Source of the DNA: Sphingobacterium chuzhouense
GTDB taxonomy: Bacteria > Bacteroidota > Bacteroidia > Sphingobacteriales > Sphingobacteriaceae
Direction of reading: 5' to 3'
Assembly: GCF_014692525.1 (NCBI RefSeq)
Contig: NZ_JACNYL010000002.1
Location: 62,001 to 126,000 of the forward strand
Length of the DNA stretch: 64,000 bases
Below, piece by piece: positions 16,822 to 25,461 of the stretch (position 1 is its first letter; every line of letters starts with the position of its first letter). The notes beneath the pieces are model-generated. The model saw only the letters and a program-made list of their open reading frames with translations, was not told where the DNA came from and made no database searches. A program made the translations under genes and the position numbers.

Positions 16822-18159
16822 ATGAAATGGTTTATTTGTATAATGATACTGTGTACCTCCTGTGTAGCAAAATCACAGGGGATATTCCAGACCCGCGACC
16901 ATAAACCAGTGTCCTTCAAATTTGAGTTAGTAAACAATGTTGTATTGGTGCCACTGACAATAAACGGAATAGCCTTTTCCTTTTTGCTTGATACCGGAGT
17001 AAAAGAAACCATCTTATTTGCAAACGCCGAAGATTCGCTTTACTTGAATAACCAAAATAAAATGAAGTTTCGCGGCATCGGAATAGAAGAAGGTGTGGAC
17101 GGAATTCTTTCGACCGATAATGTGGTTGAGATAGGGAACGTGGCCGTAGATTCGCTTCATTGGCTCTATGTAATACAAGGTAATGAACTGGATATTTCAA
17201 GTGATATTGGCGTAGCTATCAATGGCATTCTCGGATCTAAATTTTTTGACAGCTTTGCTGTAAAGGTTGATTATCAAAAACAACGTATTACGTTATTTCC
17301 ACCAGATTACAATTATGGGAGATCCATTCGTAAATATAAATATATTCCCCTAACAGTAGAAAATGAAAGACCATATATAACGGCTAATATGTTGATCGAT
17401 ACAACATGGGTAGAAGGAAAGATGCTGATGGATATGGGCAATACTGCCCCCTTGATGTTATTTGCTTTTTTACTGCCGGATTTCCATATCAAAGAACCTT
17501 ATGTAGAAGAATATATCGGCCGTGGTTTTAATGGTGCTGTCTATGGAAAGCGTAACCGCATTCGTAAAGTCACGCTGGACGATTTTATTTTAGATTACCC
17601 GATTGTGGCTTATCCGGACTCAAACGCCTTATTTATGAGTAAACTGGCAGAGAATAGAATCGGTTCGGTTGGAAACCAAGTGCTGCAACGTTTTCATTTG
17701 TTGATAGATTATCGGAAAAATGCCTTATATCTCCGTAAAAATAAGAAGTTCGCCAAACCGTTCTTATTAAATATGGCGGGAATCGAAGTACGACATGACG
17801 GTATGATCTGGAAAAGAGAATTGGTGAAAACAAGTCTACCCCAAAAAAAAGATAATCAAATGAAACCTGATCAGGGCGTTACCATTAACCTTGCCAATGA
17901 CGCATTCCAGTATAAGTTTGTGCTGCAACCTACTTATCGTATAGCAGGGATACGAAAAGACTCGCCTGCCGAAAAAGCGGGCATCCAAGCCGATGACATG
18001 TTATTGAAAGTGAACGGGAAATCAACAGGTAGGCTAACATTGCCCAAAATTATGGAAGCTTTGCAGTCCCGTCCAGGCGAAACCATCCGTCTCACTTTGC
18101 AACGAGGCGATGAACAATATGAGACTCGATTTTTGCTTGTCGACCCTATTCCTTTCTAA
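16822..18159 (+). CDS. Exported retropepsin-like aspartyl protease with C-terminal PDZ domain
   Basis: The 445-residue protein has a signal peptide (MKWFICIMILCTSCVAKSQG). The first retropepsin repeat contains the active-site motif FSFLLDTGV (Asp57-Thr-Gly), with FDSFAVKVDYQKQRITLF as its closing strand. A second repeat is degenerate (MLMDMGNTAP, Asp204-Met-Gly), then LLIDYRKNALYLRKNKKF. Residues ~355-440 form a PDZ domain (AGIRKDSPAEKAGIQADDMLLKVNGKST...GETIRLTLQRGDEQYE). Proteins of this type are common in Bacteroidota envelopes, but few have known substrates. PDZ domains usually bind C-terminal peptides, so a protein-processing role in the periplasm is plausible. It is divergent from the L,D-transpeptidase gene and followed by topA after its own 120-nt gap. 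Confidence 0.85.
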   Translation: MKWFICIMILCTSCVAKSQGIFQTRDHKPVSFKFELVNNVVLVPLTINGIAFSFLLDTGVKETILFANAEDSLYLNNQNKMKFRGIGIEEGVDGILSTDNVVEIGNVAVDSLHWLYVIQGNELDISSDIGVAINGILGSKFFDSFAVKVDYQKQRITLFPPDYNYGRSIRKYKYIPLTVENERPYITANMLIDTTWVEGKMLMDMGNTAPLMLFAFLLPDFHIKEPYVEEYIGRGFNGAVYGKRNRIRKVTLDDFILDYPIVAYPDSNALFMSKLAENRIGSVGNQVLQRFHLLIDYRKNALYLRKNKKFAKPFLLNMAGIEVRHDGMIWKRELVKTSLPQKKDNQMKPDQGVTINLANDAFQYKFVLQPTYRIAGIRKDSPAEKAGIQADDMLLKVNGKSTGRLTLPKIMEALQSRPGETIRLTLQRGDEQYETRFLLVDPIPF

Positions 18160-18229
18160 AGTCTATTATTTACGTGCCTCTCATCAACCGGAAGAAATAA
18201 AAAAAAATAAATTATTCTAATGAAAATTA

Positions 18230-18260
18230 TTGGCATTCCATTTTGAAATACCTTTATTTG
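18230..18260 (+). promoter_or_regulatory. Probable topA promoter
   Basis: TTGG at 18230-18233 is followed after the normal ~20-nt spacing by TTTATTTG at 18253-18260, one mismatch from TAnnTTTG. The predicted start is about 15 nt before the topA ATG at 18280. Confidence 0.5.
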
Positions 18261-18279
18261 CAGAAATCATTCATTATAA

Positions 18280-20673
18280 ATGGCAAAAAATTTATTGATT
18301 GTAGAGTCACCGGCGAAAGCCAAAACAATAGAAGGATATTTAGGAAAAGACTTTTTAGTCAAGTCTAGTTATGGTCATATCCGTGATTTAGTGAAGACGG
18401 ATGACGCCATTGACGTAGAAAATAACTTTGAACAAAAATATGAAGTCCCCTCTGATAAGAAAGCGGTTGTCAGCGAGTTAAAGAAATTGGCTAAAGATGC
18501 GGAAACGGTATGGTTAGCATCCGATGAAGACCGGGAGGGGGAAGCCATCTCTTGGCATCTATATGAAACATTATCGTTAAAAGACGATAAAACAAAGCGT
18601 ATCGTTTTCCATGAAATTACCAAGCCGGCGATCATGAGAGCCATTGACGAGCCGCGCAAAATTGATTATAACTTGGTGAACGCCCAACAGGCACGTCGCG
18701 TGTTAGACCGCCTGGTAGGTTTTGAACTTTCTCCGGTGTTGTGGAAAAAAGTAAAGCCATCACTGTCTGCCGGTCGTGTACAATCGGTAGCTGTGCGCCT
18801 TATTGTCGAACGTGAACGGGAAATCAATAAATTTGCTGCAGAGGCATCTTATAAGATTGTCGCACAATTCTTGACGGGCAAGGGAAAAGAGCAATTTAAA
18901 GCGGAATTGCCCCAACGTTTTGATCAAAAAAGTGATGCGGAAACCTTTTTGCGCGATTGTATCCAGGCAGCTTTTGCCGTAAATTCGCTGGAAAAGAAAC
19001 CCGCAAAGCGTTCGCCGGCGGCTCCGTTTACCACATCTACGTTGCAACAGGAAGCCAGTAGAAAGCTGGGGTTCTCGGTAGCACGGACGATGCAGGTTGC
19101 ACAACGGCTCTATGAGGCCGGACGCATTACATATATGCGTACGGATTCCGTTAATTTGAGTGATACCGCTATTCAGGAAGCACAACAGGAAATTGTAAAC
19201 GCTTACGGCGAAAAATACCATAAGCTACGTCGTTATAAGACCAAATCTGCAGGTGCACAGGAAGCGCACGAGGCTATTCGTCCAACCTATTTTTCGCAGC
19301 ATACGATTGAAGGCGACCATGCTGAACGTCGTTTGTATGAACTGATATGGAAGCGTGCTATAGCATCTCAGATGAGCGAAGCAGAGTTTGAGAAAACAAC
19401 GGCCAAAATATCGGTATCTACTCGGCGAGAGGAACTTGTGGCTACCGGAGAAGTGATGAGATTCGACGGTTTTCTAAAAGTCTATATGGAGTCTACCGAC
19501 GAGGAATCCGACAATACCAATGAGCAAAGCGGTGAAAATGCGTTGTTACCTCCGTTGGAAAAAGATCAAAGCTTGATACTAAAAGCGATGAATGCAACGG
19601 AACGCTTTTCTCGTCCACCAGCGCGCTATACCGAGGCTTCATTGGTAAAGAAACTTGAAGAATTGGGAATCGGTCGTCCTTCTACATATGCACCTACTAT
19701 TTCTACAATACAAAATAGAGGCTATGTCGTTAAGGAAGATAGGGATGGAAGGGAAAGACGATATACCGTGCTGCAGATAGCAGATGACAAAGTCGTAGAA
19801 GAAATAAAGACAGAAATGACGGGAGCAGAACGTTCGAAAATGTTTCCTACTGATATTGGTGTTTTGGTAAATGATTTTTTAGTAGAACATTTCAATGATA
19901 TTATTGACTATCACTTTACGGCTAAAGTAGAGAAGGAGTTTGACGAGATTGCCCACGGCGGCAAGGAGTGGACAACGATGTTGAAGGATTTTTACGGGCC
20001 GTTCCACCAAGGTATTCAAGATACGCTGGAACATGCTGATCGGGCAAGCCATGAACGCCATTTAGGAACCGATCCAGCGACGGGGAAACCCGTAAGTGTA
20101 CGCGTGGGGCGATTTGGTCCACTGGTACAGATAGGTTCTGCAGACGATGAAGAGAAACCACGCTTCGCCTCCTTACGTAAAGGACAAATGATTGAAACCA
20201 TCACGTTTGAAGAGGCTATGGATCTATTCAAACTTCCTAAAAAAGTTGGTCTTTTTGAAGATAAGGAAATGACGGTAGCTATTGGTCGATTTGGGCCGTA
20301 TATCCGCCACGCAAGCGCTTTTTATTCTTTGCCTAAGGGAATGGATCCAATGGACGTGACAGAAGAAGATGCCATTCAGATTATTCAGGAAAAAAGACAA
20401 AAAGACAAGGAAAAGGTTATTCGTGTATTTGAGGAAAATCCCGATGCTCAAATCGAGAACGGTAGGTGGGGACCTTTTATCCGTTTTGGCAAGCAAAATG
20501 TAAAAATTCCAAAGGGTACCGATGTCGATAAGATTACTTATGAGGATGTGTTGAAATGGGCAGAAGCGGATCCGAAAGGTAAAGCGAAGGCAGCTGCAAA
20601 AACCGCTACGGCTAAAAAAGCAACAACGAAAAAGACCACAAAGAAAACAAGTACAGCTAAGTCAAAGAAATAA
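18280..20673 (+). CDS. topA: DNA topoisomerase I (type IA)
   Basis: The 797-residue protein relaxes negative supercoils in the cytoplasm. The N-terminal Toprim domain starts LLIVESPAKAKTIEGYLG and carries the metal-binding DEDREGE (82-88). The catalytic tyrosine lies in GRITYMRTDSVNLS (Tyr285), preceded by PFTTSTLQQEASRKLGFS, and the family motif GIGRPSTYAPTISTIQNRGYV follows. The C-terminal part has repeated small domains (VRVGRFGPLVQIG, AIGRFGPYIRHAS, ENGRWGPFIRFGKQNVKIPKG) instead of cysteine zinc fingers. It ends in a lysine/alanine/threonine tail (~30 residues) that probably contacts DNA, as in related bacteria. A small unknown gene begins 6 nt after the stop, followed by cmk, suggesting an operon. 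Confidence 0.97.
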   Translation: MAKNLLIVESPAKAKTIEGYLGKDFLVKSSYGHIRDLVKTDDAIDVENNFEQKYEVPSDKKAVVSELKKLAKDAETVWLASDEDREGEAISWHLYETLSLKDDKTKRIVFHEITKPAIMRAIDEPRKIDYNLVNAQQARRVLDRLVGFELSPVLWKKVKPSLSAGRVQSVAVRLIVEREREINKFAAEASYKIVAQFLTGKGKEQFKAELPQRFDQKSDAETFLRDCIQAAFAVNSLEKKPAKRSPAAPFTTSTLQQEASRKLGFSVARTMQVAQRLYEAGRITYMRTDSVNLSDTAIQEAQQEIVNAYGEKYHKLRRYKTKSAGAQEAHEAIRPTYFSQHTIEGDHAERRLYELIWKRAIASQMSEAEFEKTTAKISVSTRREELVATGEVMRFDGFLKVYMESTDEESDNTNEQSGENALLPPLEKDQSLILKAMNATERFSRPPARYTEASLVKKLEELGIGRPSTYAPTISTIQNRGYVVKEDRDGRERRYTVLQIADDKVVEEIKTEMTGAERSKMFPTDIGVLVNDFLVEHFNDIIDYHFTAKVEKEFDEIAHGGKEWTTMLKDFYGPFHQGIQDTLEHADRASHERHLGTDPATGKPVSVRVGRFGPLVQIGSADDEEKPRFASLRKGQMIETITFEEAMDLFKLPKKVGLFEDKEMTVAIGRFGPYIRHASAFYSLPKGMDPMDVTEEDAIQIIQEKRQKDKEKVIRVFEENPDAQIENGRWGPFIRFGKQNVKIPKGTDVDKITYEDVLKWAEADPKGKAKAAAKTATAKKATTKKTTKKTSTAKSKK

Positions 20674-20679
20674 AGGGGA

Positions 20680-21093
20680 ATGAAGAAAGATCTGCCCGAA
20701 AATATTGTAGAAGATATTTCCATTGCGGTAGTACTAGAAAACTCCACACCTTCGGAAAAGGTGTGGAATGTCTATTTGATTAATGAGAAAAAACAACCAC
20801 TTGTCAACGTAATCATATCGTCCAAAGGTTATGGCGAAAAAGATGGGAGAGAGGTAAAAACAACAGTTTTGCGCCATTTTTTAGGCGATGTAGAAGGCAA
20901 TACATCTTGTAAAATAGAAGCAATTGATCCAGAAGTATTTGGTTTGACAAATGAATATTGGTTGAGTTACTATATGGAGAAGACAATTTACGATAAGAAA
21001 TATATTTTTTTGCCAGAAAGTATTGTGGACGAAAATTTAATTAAAGTTCCGTTAGTGGATAAGCCCGGAATAGTAATCGGAGGGAGCAAATAA
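20680..21093 (+). CDS. Conserved hypothetical protein between topA and cmk
   Basis: The 137-residue product has no signal peptide or membrane segment. It is acidic and strand-rich: ISIAVVLENSTPSEKVWNVYLINEKKQPLVNVIISSKGYGEKDGREVKTTVLRHFLGDVEGNT. It ends with IYDKKYIFLPESIVDENLIKVPLVDKPGIVIGGSK. I do not recognise a named domain. It follows topA by 6 nt, and its stop overlaps the cmk ATG (TAATG), which indicates translational coupling. Proteins of similar length and wording occur widely in Sphingobacteriales and Flavobacteriia, so it is probably a real cytosolic protein, but its job is unknown. Confidence 0.8.
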   Translation: MKKDLPENIVEDISIAVVLENSTPSEKVWNVYLINEKKQPLVNVIISSKGYGEKDGREVKTTVLRHFLGDVEGNTSCKIEAIDPEVFGLTNEYWLSYYMEKTIYDKKYIFLPESIVDENLIKVPLVDKPGIVIGGSK

Positions 21094-21776
21094 TGAAACG
21101 GGAGAATTTTATCATAGCCATTGATGGTTTCTCGTCTTGCGGAAAAAGTACCGTTGCAAAAGCGGTGGCAAAGAAACTTCAATTTGTATTCATCGACAGC
21201 GGTGCTATGTACCGTGCTGTGACACTGTATTTTTTGAGAAATCATATTGACCTGACGGATACGGATCAAATTAATGCTGCGTTGGAGCATATTCATATCG
21301 ATTTTATACCTCACACCGATAAAGTGTGTGTCTTATTGAATGGTGAAGATGTATCAGAGGAGATTCGAATGATGCATGTTTCGGAAAAAGTGAGCGAAGT
21401 GAGTGCCATTAAGGAAGTGCGCCATGCGCTGGTCAAACAACAGCAGGATTTAGGAAAACGTCGGAATATTGTTATGGACGGGCGGGATATTGGTACAACT
21501 GTATTTCCAGATGCGAATTTAAAAATATTTATGACGGCAAGTCCCGACGTACGCGCCGAAAGACGATTGGCTGAATTGTTGGCGAAAGGTGAATTGGTGT
21601 CGATGGAAGAGATAAAACAGAATTTAGCCCATCGGGATCATATCGATAGTACACGCGAAGAAAGCCCATTAAGACAAGCGGAAGACGCCATCATCCTAGA
21701 TAACTCCAACTTAACACAGGAACAGCAACTGCAGATCGTGCTGGAAGAATACGAGAAAAGAAAGGGGGAATATTAA
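21093..21776 (+). CDS. cmk: Cytidylate kinase
   Basis: The 227-residue enzyme phosphorylates CMP and dCMP to the diphosphates. It has the P-loop GFSSCGKST (12-20), the substrate-binding segment FIDSGAMYRAVTLYFLR, the family motif VMDGRDIGTTVFPDANLKIFMTAS and the lid RAERRLAELLAKG. The length matches bacterial Cmk. Its ATG overlaps the stop of the preceding small gene by one base, and its stop overlaps the stop of the convergent UspA gene (21773-21776). Confidence 0.97.
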   Translation: MKRENFIIAIDGFSSCGKSTVAKAVAKKLQFVFIDSGAMYRAVTLYFLRNHIDLTDTDQINAALEHIHIDFIPHTDKVCVLLNGEDVSEEIRMMHVSEKVSEVSAIKEVRHALVKQQQDLGKRRNIVMDGRDIGTTVFPDANLKIFMTASPDVRAERRLAELLAKGELVSMEEIKQNLAHRDHIDSTREESPLRQAEDAIILDNSNLTQEQQLQIVLEEYEKRKGEY

Positions 21777-22633
21777 AATGCCCCCGGATCATCACCTTCT
21801 TGCAATACCAATGTCGCCGTGTTTGCGTGCATACGAAGCCGATTGCTCATACTCGACTTGAAAAGACGCTCCAAAAGACTCTTATTTCTTTTCACTACAC
21901 AAAGTAGGTCGACGCGGTTGCTCTCGATATACCTATTCAAGGTATGTTCTATCGACTGATCCAGATCCAACAATACAAATTCAAGGTTGTCCTCCGGAAA
22001 CATTTTCTGCCAGCGATCGGTCACCGCAATAATATCGATGTTTTTATCTTTCAAGACGTGTGCACATTTGACTTTCACTCCGAATTTATTGGCGATCTCC
22101 ATGATTTGGCGTAGAGCGGCCTCGTCTTTTTCCCGGAAAAGCGTCGTGAACAAAATTTCTTTAATACCGTCGTATTTGGCCTCTCTTGGAACAGATAAAA
22201 CGGGTACTTTTACTCCTCGGATAACACCTAGAGTATTCGAACCAAAAATTTTATCAATAACACCATCGGCTCGATTCGTTCCCATGACAATGAAGTGAAT
22301 ACCTTCGTTTTCAATAATGCGCTGTGCATTTGCTACAACGGTTCCTTCTTCAAAAAGAAAGGTCAGTGGCACGTCGGACAGGTTGTAATCATCTGCCAGT
22401 TTATGGAGATCTGCGGTATACTTCTTAAAATTCTCGAATTGATGTAATTCATAATTTTCATATACCTCCGGTACGAGCTCGGGCTGTCCTGCATGCGTAG
22501 CCGACAAGACGGGTTGCATATACGTATTAAGGACATATAAACTGGCATCCATTTCTTTTGCCAAATGTAAGGCATATACAAACGCATTATTTGCGGCGTT
22601 TGAGAAGTCTGTGGGGAATAATATCTTTCTCAT
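21773..22633 (-). CDS. Tandem universal stress protein (UspA family)
   Basis: The 286-residue protein holds two Usp domains. The first (1-~150) opens MRKILFPTDFSNAANNAFVYALHLAKEM and contains the nucleotide-loop motif IVMGTNRADGVIDKIFGSNTLGVIRGVKVPVLSVP. The second (~155-280) begins KEILFTTLFREKDEAAL and ends LERLFKSSMSNRLRMHANTATLVLQ, a degenerate copy whose ATP-loop glycines are not all kept. Usp proteins are cytosolic and induced by stress or starvation. The ATG at 22633 gives the usual family start; the TTG at 22660 would add nine unsupported residues. Confidence 0.9.
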   Translation of the reverse strand: MRKILFPTDFSNAANNAFVYALHLAKEMDASLYVLNTYMQPVLSATHAGQPELVPEVYENYELHQFENFKKYTADLHKLADDYNLSDVPLTFLFEEGTVVANAQRIIENEGIHFIVMGTNRADGVIDKIFGSNTLGVIRGVKVPVLSVPREAKYDGIKEILFTTLFREKDEAALRQIMEIANKFGVKVKCAHVLKDKNIDIIAVTDRWQKMFPEDNLEFVLLDLDQSIEHTLNRYIESNRVDLLCVVKRNKSLLERLFKSSMSNRLRMHANTATLVLQEGDDPGAF

Positions 22634-22848
22634 AACTCTAAGTTTTATATTATATAGCAAGTTAAGGTATTTCCTTGATTTTTACAAGCAATGTGATATG
22701 AATCATTTTTTACGAAAACTGTAGCGTTTTGCAAAAAAGTAACGTTTGGTTATTAAAAAAATAAAGGTATATGGCAGAATGTTAGCTCTCTGTTCTGGTA
22801 ATTGAAGATTAATTCGTTAAATTGGCATACCCGAACAGGCGATTTTAA

Positions 22849-23460
22849 GTGAAGATTGTTCAGCAATATTGGAAGAAGGCGAGACCATTGACCTTACGAG
22901 AGGCTCTGGAAGATTGTGTTGTGGGTAAAAGTGAGCGTGGGAAATCGTTTGTTTATAAAAAATACTATGGATATGTCATGGCAGTCGTGCTTCGCTATAT
23001 CTCCACAGAGATGGAAGCGGAAGAAGCTGTTAACGAGAGTTTTGTGAAGGTGTTCAGAAAGATAGCGTCGTTCGAAATGCACGCGGACGAGTCAGCGCTG
23101 GAGAAAACATTTCGTTCTTGGTTAGCACGTATTGCGGTGAATACATCAATAGATTTACTGCGAACGCGAAAACCAACCAGCTTTTTGGAAGATACATCAG
23201 ATGAAGAGTTGAAATCACACACGGTTGTTATGACGGATAGATTGGGTGTTGAAGATATTATGAAGCTTTTGACACGATTACCCGATATTCAACGCTCTAT
23301 TTTTAATCTGTTTGAAATTGAAGGGTATTCACATGAAGAGATTGGGACGATGCTCAACATTCCGGAAAGTACATCGAGAACATATTTGACGCGCGCCAAA
23401 CAGCGCTTACGAAAATTATATATAGAAGAATTTAGTGTTTCGCACAATATACATTCTTAA
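22849..23460 (+). CDS. ECF-type RNA polymerase sigma factor
   Basis: The 203-residue protein has region 2 (GKSFVYKKYYGYVMAVVLRYISTEMEAEEAVNESFVKVFRKIASF, ending in the polymerase-binding FRSWLARIAVNTSIDLLR) and region 4 (RLPDIQRSIFNLFEIEGYSHEEIGTMLNIPESTSRTYLTRAKQRLRKL, a helix-turn-helix for the -35 element). It starts with GTG, the only start that includes the conserved opening. The next gene, 13 nt downstream, encodes a membrane-anchored protein with a cytoplasmic N-terminus that is a likely regulator. ECF sigma factors of this group in Bacteroidota often control envelope or surface functions. Confidence 0.93.
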   Translation: MKIVQQYWKKARPLTLREALEDCVVGKSERGKSFVYKKYYGYVMAVVLRYISTEMEAEEAVNESFVKVFRKIASFEMHADESALEKTFRSWLARIAVNTSIDLLRTRKPTSFLEDTSDEELKSHTVVMTDRLGVEDIMKLLTRLPDIQRSIFNLFEIEGYSHEEIGTMLNIPESTSRTYLTRAKQRLRKLYIEEFSVSHNIHS

Positions 23461-23473
23461 ATGCTAGGGGAAC

Positions 23474-24805
23474 ATGAAAAATAACAATAAGGAACTTATC
23501 GATCTCATCAGAGAAGGGCTTAAAAATGCCGAGGAACTTCCTTATAAAGAGGGAGCTTGGGAGGCTTATAAAGCAAAATACGAGCCCGCTCAGAAAGTAA
23601 GGCGTCTTGCACCACTTTGGGTGGCGGCGGCGGTTGCCGCATTAGCCGGCTTTACTTTTTTGTTTAATGATTGGAACGAACCAACGGAATCCATCCATGT
23701 TGTTAAAACGGAGCAGAAAAGTGTAAATCCTGGACCTATGGCAGACGAAACGACTGATAAACCACTGGTAATAGACGAAACAGGTCGCTTGGCTTCGACC
23801 GACGTGCAACATAAGACCGATGTGCAGCATAATGAGGAGAGTAACGAACGATTTCAACCACATCTTGCGATGCAAGAGATAACGCAGCTCGATAGAATGG
23901 CCATACAGCCACTTGACATGGCGCGTTTGGGTAATACATCTGTCTTAACGAGCGAAATCAAAAAACCGGATTTGATGGTGTTCCGGGAAGATCGTAAACC
24001 TGTAGCAGTTTTAGCATGGGACGATGATTTGATAGCCGGTCAACAAGTAGATCCAAATTTCGCCTATCAAAGCGAAGCTGCCCGTCAATTATCCCCTAAG
24101 AAATTACGTCTTACCGATCGATTTGAACTAGGGGCGTTTCTGAGCCCATCAACTACCGATCGGAGCTTCGACCTTGGTGGAGGACTTGTTTTTGCATATC
24201 GATTTAACGACAAACTCGCCATCCGCACCGGCGCTTCCTTTAATCAATACGAAGTGGGTATGTTGAAATCGCATGTTCAAGAAATAGGGGAGGAAAAGAA
24301 GCAGGAAGCCGCTCCTATAAAAAATACGGATAAAGTGATCTCCAAAGAAGCTTCCTCTCTCAGAGCAAACAATTTCTTTATTCCTAATTTAAATGCAGTA
24401 ACGGGAAAAGTGCAAACTTTGGATATCCCACTTGAGATACGATATAATCTAACGAAACAATTTTACGCTACCGGTGGAGTCTCTTATGCAGCAGTTTTAT
24501 CACAAGAACGTTTTGACCACTATGAAGAATCTGCTGGGATACCGACATATTCCAGTGTGTCTGACTCTGAAAAGCCGGCTCAAAATTCAGTTACTACGGT
24601 AGAGACCACCAAGATAAGTGAGGATGAAAATATAAACACAAATGGCTTTGGTGGATTTGTAAATTTCTCGGTAGGTAGAAAAGTGAATGTAGGTAAAACG
24701 ATGAAAGTTTCTGTCGAACCGTTTGTGAAACTCCCTGTTGGCCAATTTAAACGTGCCGACATGAATTACACAAACGGTGGTATACGTATTATTACGAGCT
24801 TCTAA
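23474..24805 (+). CDS. Membrane-anchored protein with cytoplasmic N-terminus and outer-membrane-barrel-like C-terminus (sigma factor partner)
   Basis: The 443-residue protein has a ~44-residue charged N-terminus (KELIDLIREGLKNAEELPYKEGAWEAYKAKY), one transmembrane helix (LAPLWVAAAVAALAGFTFLF, ~45-64), a long polar linker (65-210) and a C-terminal domain resembling small outer-membrane beta-barrels: RFELGAFLSPSTTDRSFDLGGGLVFAYRFNDKLAIRTGASFNQYEVGM ... FGGFVNFSVGRKVNVGKTMKVSVEPFVKLPVGQF...MNYTNGGIRIITSF. The N-terminus is placed to bind the ECF sigma factor encoded 13 nt upstream, so an anti-sigma role is likely. How a barrel-like domain is used by an inner-membrane-anchored protein is unclear; it may remain periplasmic. 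Confidence 0.82.
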   Translation: MKNNNKELIDLIREGLKNAEELPYKEGAWEAYKAKYEPAQKVRRLAPLWVAAAVAALAGFTFLFNDWNEPTESIHVVKTEQKSVNPGPMADETTDKPLVIDETGRLASTDVQHKTDVQHNEESNERFQPHLAMQEITQLDRMAIQPLDMARLGNTSVLTSEIKKPDLMVFREDRKPVAVLAWDDDLIAGQQVDPNFAYQSEAARQLSPKKLRLTDRFELGAFLSPSTTDRSFDLGGGLVFAYRFNDKLAIRTGASFNQYEVGMLKSHVQEIGEEKKQEAAPIKNTDKVISKEASSLRANNFFIPNLNAVTGKVQTLDIPLEIRYNLTKQFYATGGVSYAAVLSQERFDHYEESAGIPTYSSVSDSEKPAQNSVTTVETTKISEDENINTNGFGGFVNFSVGRKVNVGKTMKVSVEPFVKLPVGQFKRADMNYTNGGIRIITSF

Positions 24806-24816
24806 TACGAATTATA

Positions 24817-25428
24817 TTATATTTTATCAATACGTACCCAGCTCATGCCCGCGGCTATCGCTCCTTGAACACCAGGATCACCATCCTCGAAAACAAGGCA
24901 GTCAGCAGGAGCAACATCAAGTTGTTCAGCAGCTAAGAGGAAAGGTTGCGGGGAAGGTTTACCCTCAGGTGTATCGCCAGCACATACTAATGTTTCGAAT
25001 TTACCCATAACATTGATAACGTCCAATGTAATATTTAAGGTTGAACGAGAACCTCCAGAAACGATACCGATTTTCTTCTTTCCTACATTTGCCAAAAGAT
25101 GTTGTAACACATAGTCCACTGGTTTCGTTTGACGGATAAACTGTTCAACAAATATAGTGGACTTTAATCTTGCAAAAGCCAGTGTCTCGATATCTTTTTG
25201 ATATCGTTTGCCGATTTCGGCAGCAACATCGACTGTTGGCCAGCCTGCAAGTTCCTCTACAATATCGTCATCTAAATTAATTCCATATGCTGCAGACGCG
25301 GCTACGTAAGCCGCTTTATGTGCGGGCATATTATCGGCAAGCGTTCCATCGACATCGTATAATAACGCTTTAAACGGTTTGGACTTTTCCTGTAAGATTT
25401 CAAATTTCTTTTGTGATTCAGCATTCAT
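24817..25428 (-). CDS. HAD-superfamily hydrolase (beta-phosphoglucomutase-like)
   Basis: The 203-residue protein has the HAD motifs: motif I LLYDVDGTLADNMPAH, motif II GIVSGGSRSTL and motif III/IV with GKPSPQPFLLAAEQLDV and DCLVFEDGDPGVQGAIAAGMSWV. The cap between motifs I and II (AYVAASAAYGINLDDDIVEELAG) is the helical C1 type of beta-phosphoglucomutase and phosphatase-like enzymes. The substrate cannot be told from sequence; sugar phosphates are most likely. The ATG at 25428 is chosen over a GTG at 25443. It converges on the sigma-partner gene with an 11-nt gap and lies 33 nt after proline dehydrogenase on the same strand. Confidence 0.88.
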   Translation of the reverse strand: MNAESQKKFEILQEKSKPFKALLYDVDGTLADNMPAHKAAYVAASAAYGINLDDDIVEELAGWPTVDVAAEIGKRYQKDIETLAFARLKSTIFVEQFIRQTKPVDYVLQHLLANVGKKKIGIVSGGSRSTLNITLDVINVMGKFETLVCAGDTPEGKPSPQPFLLAAEQLDVAPADCLVFEDGDPGVQGAIAAGMSWVRIDKI

Positions 25429-25461
25429 GCCGCAAAAATACACAAAATTGTGGTAGAGGCA

